From: Streptomyces canus
GTDB lineage: Bacteria > Actinomycetota > Actinomycetes > Streptomycetales > Streptomycetaceae
DNA: 64,000 nucleotides
Direction: 5' to 3'
NCBI RefSeq assembly: GCF_030815415.1
Contig: NZ_JAUSWW010000001.1
Coordinates: forward strand, 7,378,001-7,442,000
Shown here: positions 50,905-59,672 of the stretch, in pieces
Layout of the letters: each line of letters opens with the position of its first letter
Position numbering within the stretch: position 1 is the first letter of the stretch
Notes under the pieces: model-generated
What the model saw: only the letters and a program-made list of their open reading frames with translations
Told to the model about the DNA's origin: nothing
Database searches by the model: none
Made by a program: the position numbers and the translations under genes

Positions 50905-52254
50905 ATGCCCAGCAGCCGTACCGGCCGACCGCCCGTGCAGCGGGCCGTCAGACGTCCCGCCGCCTCCCGGACAGCGCGCCAGAATCCCGTCCTGCGGCTC
51001 TACACCCGCGCGCGCGACGCCTGGGACCGGCCGCTGACGGCGTACTACCTGATCCTCGGCGGCAGTCTGCTGATCACCGTGCTCGGGCTGGTGATGGTCT
51101 ACTCGGCCTCCCAGATCAAGGCGCTGCAGATGTCGCTGCCGGGCTCGTACTTCTTCCGCAAGCAGCTCCTCGCCGCCGCGATCGGCGCCGTACTGCTGCT
51201 CGTCGCCTCGCGGATGCCGGTGAAGCTGCACCGGGCACTTGCCTACCCGATCCTCGCGGGTGCGGTGTTCCTCATGGCGCTGGTGCAGGTGCCGGGGATA
51301 GGGATGGCGGTCAACGGCAACCAGAACTGGATCGCGCTCGGCGGTTCCTTCCAGATCCAGCCCAGCGAGTTCGGCAAGCTCGCCCTGGTGCTGTGGGGCG
51401 CCGACCTGCTGGCCCGCAAGCAGGACAAGAAGCTGCTGACCCAGTGGAAGCACATGCTGGTGCCGCTCGTCCCGGTCGCCTTCATGCTGCTCGGGCTGAT
51501 CATGCTCGGCGGCGACATGGGCACCGCGATCATCCTCACAGCGATCCTTTTCGGCCTTCTGTGGCTCGCGGGGGCGCCGACCCGGCTGTTCGTCGGGGTA
51601 CTGTCGGTCGCCGCCGCGATCGGCATGGTCCTTATCAAGACCAGCCCCAACCGGATGGCCCGCCTCCAGTGCATCGGCGCCACCGACCCGGGCCCTGGCG
51701 ATGCCTGCTGGCAGGCCGTGCACGGAATCTACGCCCTCGCATCCGGTGGAATCTTCGGCTCCGGGCTCGGCGCCAGTGTGGAAAAATGGGGCCAACTCCC
51801 GGAAGCGCACACGGACTTCATCTTCGCCGTCACCGGTGAGGAGCTGGGCCTGGCGGGGACGCTGTCGGTGCTCGCCCTCTTCGCGGCTCTAGGCTATGCG
51901 GGTATCCGCGTGGCCGGCCGCACGGAGGACCCCTTCGTCAGGTATGCCGCGGGAGGCGTGACCACCTGGATCACCGCACAGGCGGTGATCAACATCGGTG
52001 CGGTGCTCGGCCTGCTGCCGATCGCCGGTGTCCCGCTCCCGCTGTTCTCCTACGGAGGATCCGCCCTGCTGCCGACCATGTTCGCCATCGGGCTGCTGAT
52101 CGCCTTCGCACGTGACGAGCCCGCTGCACGGGCAGCGCTTTCGCTGCGGCAGCCCCGCTTTGGTAGAAAGCGGGGTGGCGGGGGACCCACGGGGCCTCGG
52201 AGATGGAACACGATGCGACGGCGTGCCTCGGCGCGTTCGTCCGGAGAGCGGTGA
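50905..52254 (+). CDS. ftsW: Septal peptidoglycan polymerase FtsW
   Basis: SEDS-family glycosyltransferase partner of FtsI. The 449 residues have a basic N-terminus, ten membrane helices, and the SEDS motifs LGGSFQIQPSEFGKLALVLW, GGDMGTAIIL, AHTDFIFAVTGEELGL and PLPLFSYGGSALLPTMFAIG. The C-terminal tail (about 45 residues) is Arg-rich. GGAGGCTCTG precedes the ATG. Confidence 0.96.
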   Translation: MPSSRTGRPPVQRAVRRPAASRTARQNPVLRLYTRARDAWDRPLTAYYLILGGSLLITVLGLVMVYSASQIKALQMSLPGSYFFRKQLLAAAIGAVLLLVASRMPVKLHRALAYPILAGAVFLMALVQVPGIGMAVNGNQNWIALGGSFQIQPSEFGKLALVLWGADLLARKQDKKLLTQWKHMLVPLVPVAFMLLGLIMLGGDMGTAIILTAILFGLLWLAGAPTRLFVGVLSVAAAIGMVLIKTSPNRMARLQCIGATDPGPGDACWQAVHGIYALASGGIFGSGLGASVEKWGQLPEAHTDFIFAVTGEELGLAGTLSVLALFAALGYAGIRVAGRTEDPFVRYAAGGVTTWITAQAVINIGAVLGLLPIAGVPLPLFSYGGSALLPTMFAIGLLIAFARDEPAARAALSLRQPRFGRKRGGGGPTGPRRWNTMRRRASARSSGER

Positions 52255-52260
52255 ATTTCG

Positions 52261-53358
52261 GTGCATGTCGTACTCGCCGGTGGGGGGACCGCCGGCCACA
52301 TCGAGCCCGCGCTCGCCCTCGCGGACGCCCTGCGCAGGCAGGACCCGACCGTGGGGATCACGGCCCTCGGCACGGAGCGCGGCCTGGAGACCACGCTCGT
52401 CCCGCAGCGGGGCTATGAACTCGCGCTGATCCCGGCGGTGCCGCTGCCACGCAAGCCCACCCCCGAGCTGATCACCGTCCCGGGCCGGCTGCGCGGCACG
52501 ATCAAGGCCGCCGAGCAGATCCTGGAGCGCACCAAGGCGGACGCCGTCGTCGGCTTCGGCGGGTACGTGGCCCTGCCCGGCTATCTCGCCGCCAAGCGGC
52601 TCGGGGTGCCGATCATCATCCACGAGGCCAACGCCCGCCCCGGTCTCGCCAACAAGATCGGATCGCGGTACGCCGCCCAGGTCGCCGTCTCCACCCCGGA
52701 CAGCAAGCTCCGGGGTGCCCGCTACATCGGCATCCCGCTGCGCCGCACCATCGCCACCCTCGACCGGGCCGCGGTCCGCCCCGAGGCCCGCGCGATGTTC
52801 GGCCTCGACCCCAACCTGCCGACCCTCCTGGTCTCCGGCGGCTCCCAGGGCGCCCGCCGCCTCAACGAGGTCGTCCAGCAGGTCGCCCCCTGGCTCCAGC
52901 AGGCCGGCATCCAGGTCCTGCACGCGGTCGGCCCGAAGAACGAACTGCCGCAGGTGCACCAGATGCCGGGGATGCCCCCGTACATCCCGGTACCGTACGT
53001 GGACCGGATGGACCTCGCGTACGCCGCGGCCGACATGATGCTGTGCCGTGCGGGCGCGATGACCGTCGCCGAACTCTCCGCCGTCGGACTGCCAGCCGCC
53101 TACGTCCCGCTGCCCATCGGCAACGGCGAACAGCGGCTCAACGCCCAGCCGGTGGTCAAGGCGGGCGGCGGTCTGCTGGTCGACGACGCGGAGCTCACCC
53201 CCGAGTGGGTCCAGCAGAACGTGCTGCCTGTGCTCGCCGACCCGCACCGGCTCTACCAGATGTCCCGCGCCGCCGCCGAGTTCGGCCGCCGGGACGCCGA
53301 CGACCTGCTCGTCGGCATGGTGTACGAGGCGATCGCCGCCAACCGTGCACACCACTAG
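52261..53358 (+). CDS. murG: Lipid II synthase MurG (GlcNAc transferase)
   Basis: Transfers GlcNAc from UDP-GlcNAc to lipid I to complete lipid II. The 365 residues show the N-terminal GGGTAGHIEPALALA, VVGFGGYVALPGYLAA, IIHEANARPGLANK, LLVSGGSQGARRLN and the C-terminal UDP-GlcNAc site CRAGAMTVAELSAVGLPAAYVPLPI..EQRLNA. GTG 52261 lies 6 nt after the ftsW stop. murC, which often follows murG, is absent; ftsQ follows. Confidence 0.97.
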   Translation: MHVVLAGGGTAGHIEPALALADALRRQDPTVGITALGTERGLETTLVPQRGYELALIPAVPLPRKPTPELITVPGRLRGTIKAAEQILERTKADAVVGFGGYVALPGYLAAKRLGVPIIIHEANARPGLANKIGSRYAAQVAVSTPDSKLRGARYIGIPLRRTIATLDRAAVRPEARAMFGLDPNLPTLLVSGGSQGARRLNEVVQQVAPWLQQAGIQVLHAVGPKNELPQVHQMPGMPPYIPVPYVDRMDLAYAAADMMLCRAGAMTVAELSAVGLPAAYVPLPIGNGEQRLNAQPVVKAGGGLLVDDAELTPEWVQQNVLPVLADPHRLYQMSRAAAEFGRRDADDLLVGMVYEAIAANRAHH

Positions 53359-53383
53359 GCACATGTGACGAAGGGCAGGCAGC

Positions 53384-54178
53384 GTGGCCGGAACGACGAC
53401 CGCCGAGCGCGGTGAACGCCAGCAGGAGTCGTCCGGCCCGCCCCCTGTCCGACGGTTGAGGGTGCCTCAGCCTCGTACGATCATCGTTCTCGCCGTCGTC
53501 CTGGTCCTGCTGGGCGCGGGCGGTGTCTGGGCCCTGTACGGCTCGCAGTGGCTGCGCGTGGAGCGGGTGTCCGTCTCCGGTACCGACGTTCTGACGCCCG
53601 GACAGGTCCGCGAGGCGGCCGACGTACCGGTCGGATCGCCGCTGATTTCCGTCGACACCGATGCGATTGAGGCGCGGTTGCTCCGGAAATTGACCCGAAT
53701 TGACTCGGTTGACGTGGTCCGCTCCTGGCCCCATGGAATCGGCCTGAAAGTGGTTGAGCGCACTCCGGTTCTGATTGTCGAAAAGGGCGGAAAGTTTGTC
53801 GAAGTGGACGACGGAGGCGTCCGTTTTGCCACGGTTTCCCAAGCCCCCAAAGACGTTCCCGCACTGGAAATGACGGTCTCCGAGTCGGGTTCCGGCGCCG
53901 CGAGCCTGCGACGCTTCGGCGAGGACCGGCTCGTGCGCGAAGCCGTCCGGGTCGCCGGTGACATTCCGGCCGCCGTCGCGAAGAGAGCCCGGACCATCAA
54001 GGTGCGTTCGTTCGACGACATCTCACTGGAGTTGAGCGACGGCAGGACCGTCGCGTGGGGGAGTGGCGAGAAGGGTGCCGCCAAGGCCCGTACGCTCACC
54101 GCTCTGCTGAAAGCGGCGCCCGATGCGCGGTACTTCGACGTCTCGGTTCCCACCGCCCCTGCGTCATCAGGGAGTTGA
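53384..54178 (+). CDS. ftsQ: Cell division protein FtsQ
   Basis: The 264-residue bitopic protein has a cytoplasmic N-terminus, one membrane helix (TIIVLAVVLVLLGAGGVWALYG), a POTRA domain (WLRVERVSVSGTDVLTPGQVREAADVPVGSPLISVDTDAIEARL) and a beta domain. It scaffolds the divisome with FtsL and DivIC. The codons between about 53640 and 53880 are noticeably less GC-rich at third positions than the rest of the cluster. The start is GTG 53384 after GAAGGGCAGG. Confidence 0.93.
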   Translation: MAGTTTAERGERQQESSGPPPVRRLRVPQPRTIIVLAVVLVLLGAGGVWALYGSQWLRVERVSVSGTDVLTPGQVREAADVPVGSPLISVDTDAIEARLLRKLTRIDSVDVVRSWPHGIGLKVVERTPVLIVEKGGKFVEVDDGGVRFATVSQAPKDVPALEMTVSESGSGAASLRRFGEDRLVREAVRVAGDIPAAVAKRARTIKVRSFDDISLELSDGRTVAWGSGEKGAAKARTLTALLKAAPDARYFDVSVPTAPASSGS

Positions 54179-54454
54179 CGTACATCCGCGCAGGCCAGCA
54201 CCCTGGTTGGCTACCGCTACGGCTGATCACATAGGGTGAAAAGAAAAACGGGAGGTTCGGCGTGTTCGTTGAACGTGCGCCACTTGTCGACTTAGTGTCC
54301 TGTTCAGAAGACTCCAGGGAACAGACACACTGGTAACCCTAAACTTCAACGTTAGGGTTCGGGTCGGCGCTATGGACCGTCCCATTCGGCATCCGTCGCG
54401 TATCGCATCACCCGCGAGACGACGACACGTAACTCGAGGCGAGAGGCCTTCGAC
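54179..54454 (+). promoter_or_regulatory. ftsZ upstream regulatory region
   Basis: This 276-nt gap should hold ftsZ promoters; S. coelicolor ftsZ has several, one developmentally induced. Visible: an inverted repeat AGTGTCCTGTTC (54294-54305)/GAACAGACACACT (54319-54331) containing GACAC boxes of the WhiA type, and a hairpin AACCCTAA (54335-54342)/TTAGGGTT (54352-54359). Confidence 0.6.
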
Positions 54455-55651
54455 GTGGCAGCACCGCAGAACTACCTCGCAGTCATCAAAGTCATCGGTG
54501 TCGGCGGCGGTGGTGTCAATGCCATCAACCGGATGATCGAGGTCGGTCTCAAGGGCGTCGAGTTCATCGCCATCAACACCGACGCTCAGGCGCTGTTGAT
54601 GAGCGACGCCGACGTCAAGCTCGACGTCGGCCGTGAACTCACCCGCGGACTCGGCGCCGGAGCCAACCCGGCCGTCGGCCGCAAGGCGGCCGAGGACCAC
54701 CGCGAGGAGATCGAGGAGGTCCTCAAGGGGGCCGACATGGTCTTCGTGACGGCCGGCGAAGGCGGCGGCACCGGTACCGGCGGCGCGCCCGTCGTGGCCA
54801 ACATCGCCCGCAACCTCGGCGCCCTCACCATCGGCGTGGTCACCCGCCCCTTCACCTTCGAGGGCCGCCGTCGCGCCAACCAGGCCGAGGACGGCATCGC
54901 GGAACTCCGCGAAGAGGTCGACACCCTCATCGTCATCCCGAACGACCGGCTGCTGTCCATCTCGGACCGCCAGGTCTCGGTCCTCGACGCCTTCAAGTCG
55001 GCCGACCAGGTCCTGCTCTCCGGTGTCCAGGGCATCACCGACCTCATCACCACGCCGGGTCTGATCAACCTCGACTTCGCCGACGTCAAGTCGGTCATGT
55101 CCGAGGCCGGTTCGGCGCTCATGGGCATCGGCTCCGCCCGCGGCGACGACCGCGCGGTGGCCGCCGCCGAGATGGCGATCTCCTCGCCGCTCCTCGAGGC
55201 CTCCATCGACGGCGCCCGCGGCGTCCTCCTCTCCATCTCCGGCGGCTCCGACCTCGGTCTGTTCGAGATCAACGAGGCCGCCCAGCTGGTCTCCGAGGCG
55301 GCCCACCCCGAGGCCAACATCATCTTCGGCGCGGTCATCGACGACGCCCTCGGCGACGAGGTCCGGGTCACCGTGATCGCGGCCGGCTTCGACGGCGGGC
55401 AGCCGCCGGCCCGCCGGGACACCGTCCTCGGTTCGTCCTCGTCCTCGGCGCGCCGCGAGGAGCCCACTCCGGCACGGCAGACCGAGAGCCGTCCGTCCTT
55501 CGGCTCGCTCGGCAGCGTCACGCCGAAGGAGGAGCCGGAGTCCGCGCCCGAGCCGGTGGCCGACCTCCCGGTCGCCCCGCCGGTCCCGCCGTCGCGGACC
55601 TACTCGGACAGTGCGGCCGAGGAACTGGACGTGCCGGACTTCCTGAAGTGA
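54455..55651 (+). CDS. ftsZ: Cell division GTPase FtsZ
   Basis: Tubulin-like GTPase forming Z-rings and the ladders of sporulation septa. The 398 residues start with a short N-terminus, then GVGGGGVNAINRM, the GTP signature GGGTGTG (103-109), the T7 loop NLDFADVKSVM, a Pro/Ser/Glu-rich linker of about 75 residues and the conserved tip EELDVPDFLK that binds SepF. GAGGCGAGAGG precedes GTG 54455. The stop overlaps the pgeF GTG. Confidence 0.98.
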   Translation: MAAPQNYLAVIKVIGVGGGGVNAINRMIEVGLKGVEFIAINTDAQALLMSDADVKLDVGRELTRGLGAGANPAVGRKAAEDHREEIEEVLKGADMVFVTAGEGGGTGTGGAPVVANIARNLGALTIGVVTRPFTFEGRRRANQAEDGIAELREEVDTLIVIPNDRLLSISDRQVSVLDAFKSADQVLLSGVQGITDLITTPGLINLDFADVKSVMSEAGSALMGIGSARGDDRAVAAAEMAISSPLLEASIDGARGVLLSISGGSDLGLFEINEAAQLVSEAAHPEANIIFGAVIDDALGDEVRVTVIAAGFDGGQPPARRDTVLGSSSSSARREEPTPARQTESRPSFGSLGSVTPKEEPESAPEPVADLPVAPPVPPSRTYSDSAAEELDVPDFLK

Positions 55652-56376
55652 TAGGACAGCGCGACACCGTGAGCGGCGCGCACTTCGCCTTCACCGACAG
55701 GTGGGGCGGGGTGAGCGCCGTTCCGTACGAGGAGCTCAACCTCGGCGGGGCGGTCGGCGACGACGCCGACGCCGTACGTACGAATCGCGAACTGGCCGCC
55801 AAGTCGCTGGGGATCGACTCCGGCCGGGTGGTCTGGATGAACCAGGTGCACGGGGCGGAGGTGGCCGTGGTCTCCGAGGCGTGGGGTGACCGTCCGGTGC
55901 CGGAGGTCGACGCCGTCGTCACCGCCGAGCGCGGTCTCGCCCTCGCCGTCCTCACCGCCGACTGCACGCCCGTTCTGCTCGCCGACCCGGTGGCCGGAGT
56001 CGTCGGCGCGGCCCACGCGGGGCGGCCCGGCATGATCGCCGGGGTCGTCCCCGCCGCCGTACGGGCCATGACCGGACTCGGCGCCGAGCCCGCCCGGATC
56101 GTCGCCCGCACCGGACCCGCCGTCTGCGGCCGGTGCTACGAGGTGCCGGACGTGATGCGCGCCGACGTGAGCGCCGTCGAACCGGCGGCGTACGCCGAGA
56201 CGAGCTGGGGCACCCCCGCGGTGGACGTGACCGCCGGAGTGCACGCGCAGCTCGAACGGCTCGGGGTGCGCGACCGGGAGCAGTCGCCGGTGTGCACGCT
56301 CGAGTCGGGCGACCACTTCTCCTACCGCCGCGATCGCACCACGGGGCGACTCGCGGGATATGTCTGGCTGGACTGA
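55648..56376 (+). CDS. pgeF: YlmD/PgeF family peptidoglycan-editing (laccase-domain) protein
   Basis: The 242-residue protein has the DUF152 fold: FTDRWGGVSAVPYEELNLGGAVGDD, QVHGAEVAVV (His), TADCTPVLLADPVAGVVGAAHAGRPGM (Cys, His metal site) and ARTGPAVCGRCYEV. In E. coli the homologue removes L-Ser errors from peptidoglycan precursors. GTG overlaps the ftsZ stop; conserved position after ftsZ. Confidence 0.9.
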   Translation: MIGQRDTVSGAHFAFTDRWGGVSAVPYEELNLGGAVGDDADAVRTNRELAAKSLGIDSGRVVWMNQVHGAEVAVVSEAWGDRPVPEVDAVVTAERGLALAVLTADCTPVLLADPVAGVVGAAHAGRPGMIAGVVPAAVRAMTGLGAEPARIVARTGPAVCGRCYEVPDVMRADVSAVEPAAYAETSWGTPAVDVTAGVHAQLERLGVRDREQSPVCTLESGDHFSYRRDRTTGRLAGYVWLD

Positions 56377-56382
56377 GAGAGC

Positions 56383-57102
56383 ATGACGGACCGTAAGGGC
56401 GAACTCGCCGCAAACCTGGCGCGGGTGGAGGACCGTATCGCCGCCGCGTGCGCGGCCGCGGGGCGCAAGCGCGAGGAGGTGACCCTGATCGTGGTCACCA
56501 AGACCTACCCCGCGAGCGATGTGCGCATGCTGTCGGAACTCGGTGTCCGCGACGTCGCCGAGAACAAGGACCAGGACGCCGCACCGAAGGCTGCCGAGTG
56601 CTCGGATTTGCCGCTGTCTTGGCACTTCGTGGGTCAGCTGCAGACCAACAAGGTGCGTTCTGTGGCTGGTTATGCCGATATGGTGCAGTCCGTTGACCGC
56701 GCTCGACTCGTCACGGCGCTCTCCAAGGAAGCGGAGCGGCAGGGGCGGGAACTCGGTTGTCTGATCCAGGTCGCGCTCGACGCGAACGAAGGCGGACGCG
56801 GGGAGCGCGGGGGTGTCGCACCCGACGGAATCGAAGAGTTGGGCGAACTCGTGGCTGGGGCGCCGGGTCTGCGGCTGGCGGGTCTGATGACCGTCGCACC
56901 CCTCACCGGTGTTTACGCGGGACGCGAACTCGCGGCATTCGAGCGGCTGATGGATTTGTCGACCGACCTGCGCCGAGCCCATCCGGCTGCGAACATGGTG
57001 TCGGCAGGGATGAGTGCGGATCTCGAGCAGGCCGTGGCGGCCGGAGCGACACATGTGCGCGTCGGTACGGCGGTGCTCGGAGTCCGCGCGAGGCTCGGGT
57101 AA
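56383..57102 (+). CDS. YggS-family PLP-binding protein (YlmE)
   Basis: The 239-residue TIM-barrel protein binds pyridoxal phosphate through the Lys in IVVTKTYPASDV and keeps PLP homeostasis in homologues. Other blocks: DVAENKDQDA (GENRVQE-like but altered), LSWHFVGQLQTNKVR, LAGLMTVAP and SAGMSADLEQAVAAGATHVRVGTAVLG. It sits between pgeF and sepF as in many Gram-positives. The second half has unusually relaxed third-base usage. Confidence 0.93.
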   Translation: MTDRKGELAANLARVEDRIAAACAAAGRKREEVTLIVVTKTYPASDVRMLSELGVRDVAENKDQDAAPKAAECSDLPLSWHFVGQLQTNKVRSVAGYADMVQSVDRARLVTALSKEAERQGRELGCLIQVALDANEGGRGERGGVAPDGIEELGELVAGAPGLRLAGLMTVAPLTGVYAGRELAAFERLMDLSTDLRRAHPAANMVSAGMSADLEQAVAAGATHVRVGTAVLGVRARLG

Positions 57103-57232
57103 CGTCGCCAGGAAGTCGGACCACAGCAGAAAATATGGTCATTACCGCCGAAAGGCGGGTGTAAAGGCCACGTGGATCGCGGGCACTTGGCAGTTCGTCA
57201 GCCGATCCACCACAGAGCGGAGGACTCAGAGC

Positions 57233-57874
57233 ATGGCCGGCGCGATGCGCAAGATGGCGGTCTACCTCGGCCTCGTGGAGGACGATGGTTACGACGGCCG
57301 CGGTTTTGACCCCGACGACGACTTCGAACCCGAACTGGACCCGGAGCCCGAGCGTGACCACCGGCGGCATGAGCCGGTGCACCAGGCACACAGTGCACAT
57401 CAGTCCCAAAGGGACGAAGAGGTGCGAATCGTACAGCCGTCGGTGTCGCGCGAGCCGGTCGCCCGTTCCGCTTCGCTGGCCGCTGAATCCGGACGTCCCG
57501 CGCGCATCGCGCCCGTGGCATCCATCACACAAGAACGTCAAAGCCTGGAGAAGAACGCACCGGTGATCATGCCCAAGGTCGTGTCGGAACGAGAGCCTTA
57601 CCGGATCACCACGCTTCACCCGCGGACCTACAACGAGGCCCGTACCATCGGGGAACACTTCCGTGAGGGCACCCCGGTGATCATGAATCTGACTGAGATG
57701 GATGACACAGACGCCAAGCGACTTGTCGACTTTGCGGCTGGTTTGGTGTTTGGTCTTCACGGCAGCATCGAGCGGGTGACGCAGAAGGTGTTCCTGTTGT
57801 CGCCTGCTAACGTCGATGTCACGGCGGAGGACAAGGCCCGTATCGCAGAGGGCGGGTTCTTCAATCAGAGCTGA
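57233..57874 (+). CDS. sepF: Cell division protein SepF
   Basis: Membrane anchor and bundler of FtsZ. The 213 residues begin with an amphipathic helix (MAGAMRKMAVYLGLVEDD), an acidic disordered linker of about 100 residues, and the SepF core (YRITTLHPRTYNEARTIGEHFREGTPVIMNLTEMDDTDAKRLVDFAAGLVFGLHGSIERVTQKVFLLSPANVDVT). The ATG follows GCGGAGGA. The 130-nt gap upstream is AT-richer and may carry a promoter. Confidence 0.96.
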   Translation: MAGAMRKMAVYLGLVEDDGYDGRGFDPDDDFEPELDPEPERDHRRHEPVHQAHSAHQSQRDEEVRIVQPSVSREPVARSASLAAESGRPARIAPVASITQERQSLEKNAPVIMPKVVSEREPYRITTLHPRTYNEARTIGEHFREGTPVIMNLTEMDDTDAKRLVDFAAGLVFGLHGSIERVTQKVFLLSPANVDVTAEDKARIAEGGFFNQS

Positions 57875-57923
57875 GACAGCCGACCGGTAGAAGTACGGAA
57901 CAGGGGAGAGGGAAAGACAGGCC

Positions 57924-58214
57924 ATGGGCGTGTTCGCGCAGGTGATCTACATCGCGCTGATGGTGTTCCTCATCGTGCTCATCTTCCGGTTGGTCATGGA
58001 CTACGTCTTCCAGTTCGCCCGCTCGTGGCAACCTGGCAAGGCGATGGTGGTCGTTCTGGAGGCCACCTACACTGTCACCGATCCACCGCTGAAGCTTCTG
58101 CGGCGGTTCATCCCGCCGCTGCGTCTCGGGGGCGTGGCGCTCGACCTGTCCTTCTTCGTACTGATGATCATCGTCTACATCTTGATCTCCATCGTGGGGA
58201 ATCTCGCGAGGTGA
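57924..58214 (+). CDS. ylmG: YggT/YlmG family membrane protein
   Basis: The 96-residue protein has two membrane segments (VIYIALMVFLIVLIFRLVMDYV and GGVALDLSFFVLMIIVYILISIVG) and the YggT signature FQFARSWQPGK, VLEATYTVTDPPLKLLRRFIPP. Its role in division or chromosome distribution is not well defined. A strong RBS (GGGGAGAGGGAAAG) precedes the ATG. Confidence 0.92.
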   Translation: MGVFAQVIYIALMVFLIVLIFRLVMDYVFQFARSWQPGKAMVVVLEATYTVTDPPLKLLRRFIPPLRLGGVALDLSFFVLMIIVYILISIVGNLAR

Positions 58215-58266
58215 CAGTGGACGATACGGTCTTGCCGACTGCCGATGACTACGTTGAGGTGAAGAG

Positions 58267-59478
58267 ATGCCGTTGACCCCCGAGGACGTGCGGAACAAGC
58301 AGTTCACGACCGTCCGCCTCCGAGAAGGCTATGACGAGGACGAGGTCGATGCCTTCCTCGATGAGGTCGAAGCCGAACTGACGCGCCTGCTGCGCGAGAA
58401 CGAGGACCTGCGCGCCAAACTGGCCGCGGCGACGCGTGCTGCTGCCCAGAACCAGCAGAACATGCGCAAGCCTCCGGAGGGCCCCGGCGGCCCCCAGGAT
58501 CAGCAGCAGGGCGGAATGCAACAGCAGGGTATGCCGCAGCAGGGTATGCCCCAGCAGGGTGGAATGCCGCAGCAGGGCATGCGTGGGCCCGGCGGCCCCG
58601 TGCCGGCCGGCATATCGGGCCCGCCGCAGCAGCAGATGGGCGGCCCCATGGGCGGCCCGCCCCAGCTGCCGAGCGGTGCACCGCAGCTGCCTGCCGGTCC
58701 CAGCGGTCAGGGTGGCCCGCAGGGTCCCGGTCCGATGGGTCAGGGTCCCGGTCCGATGGGCCAGGGTCCGATGGGTGGCCAGCCCCCCATGCAGCAGCAG
58801 ATGGGCGGCCCCATGGGCGGTCCTATGGGTGGCCCCATGGGCGGTGGCCCCATGGGCGGCCACGGTCAGGGCCCCGGTGGCGACAGCGCCGCGCGTGTCC
58901 TCTCGCTGGCCCAGCAGACCGCCGACCAGGCGATCGCCGAGGCCCGTTCCGAGGCCAACAAGATCGTCGGCGAGGCGCGTTCGCGTGCCGAGGGTCTCGA
59001 GCGTGACGCCCGTGCCAAGGCCGACGCCCTGGAGCGGGACGCGCAGGAGAAGCACCGCGTCGCGATGGGCTCCCTGGAGTCCGCCCGCGCCACGCTGGAG
59101 CGCAAGGTCGAGGATCTGCGCGGCTTCGAGCGCGAGTACCGCACGCGGCTGAAGTCCTACCTGGAGTCGCAGCTGCGTCAGCTGGAGACCCAGGCCGACG
59201 ACTCGCTGGCGCCGCCGCGCACGCCCGCGACCGCGTCGCTTCCGCCGTCCCCGGCGCCCTCCATGGCCCCGGCCGGCGCGAGCGCTCCGTCGTACGGTGG
59301 CAACCCGGGCGGCATGGGCGGTGGCCCGGCTCCGGCCGCCCCGTCCTACGGCGGCCAGCAGCAGATGTCTCCCGCCATGACCCAGCCGATGGCTCCGGTC
59401 CGGCCGCAGGGCCCCGGCCCGATGGGCCAGGCCCCTTCGCCGATGCGCGGGTTCCTCATCGACGAGGACGACAACTGA
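58267..59478 (+). CDS. divIVA: Polar growth determinant DivIVA
   Basis: Essential tip-growth scaffold in Streptomyces (Wag31 in mycobacteria). The 403 residues have the membrane-binding head (MPLTPEDVRNKQFTTVRLREGYDEDEVDAFLDEVEAEL), a first coiled coil, a long Pro/Gln/Gly/Met-rich insert (about residues 75-200; repeats of QQGMP and MGGP), the second coiled coil (ARVLSLAQQTADQAIAEARSEANKIVGEARSRAEGLERDARAKADALERDAQEKH) and a Pro/Gly-rich tail ending FLIDEDDN. GAGGTGA before the ATG. A strong terminator ends the cluster. Confidence 0.97.
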   Translation: MPLTPEDVRNKQFTTVRLREGYDEDEVDAFLDEVEAELTRLLRENEDLRAKLAAATRAAAQNQQNMRKPPEGPGGPQDQQQGGMQQQGMPQQGMPQQGGMPQQGMRGPGGPVPAGISGPPQQQMGGPMGGPPQLPSGAPQLPAGPSGQGGPQGPGPMGQGPGPMGQGPMGGQPPMQQQMGGPMGGPMGGPMGGGPMGGHGQGPGGDSAARVLSLAQQTADQAIAEARSEANKIVGEARSRAEGLERDARAKADALERDAQEKHRVAMGSLESARATLERKVEDLRGFEREYRTRLKSYLESQLRQLETQADDSLAPPRTPATASLPPSPAPSMAPAGASAPSYGGNPGGMGGGPAPAAPSYGGQQQMSPAMTQPMAPVRPQGPGPMGQAPSPMRGFLIDEDDN

Positions 59479-59513
59479 CGAGTTGTAGTACGCCTTAGGC
59501 GTCGGCAGCGTTC

Positions 59514-59555
59514 AAAGGGGCGAGCCCTGGACTCCGGTCCGGGGCTCGCCCCTTT
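59514..59555 (+). terminator. Terminator of the dcw cluster after divIVA
   Basis: 59514-59527 pairs perfectly with 59542-59555 (14 bp), continuing through GGAC/GTCC to a 4-nt loop, and ends in TTTTACG. Confidence 0.92.
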
Positions 59556-59623
59556 TACGCGTGTTGATCGTCATGCCCTGTGTCTGTGTCTGCGTAATGA
59601 GTCTGTGCAGGCGAGGGAAACGG

Positions 59624-59659
59624 AAGGGCCCGGCCCCCGAGTGGGGGGACCGGGCCCTT
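59624..59659 (-). terminator. Terminator after ileS
   Basis: AAGGGCCCGG (59624-59633) pairs with CCGGGCCCTT (59650-59659); an inner CCCCC-GAGT-GGGGG hairpin continues the stem. It lies 14 nt beyond the ileS stop. Confidence 0.85.
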
Positions 59660-59672
59660 GGCTGTCTTGCGG

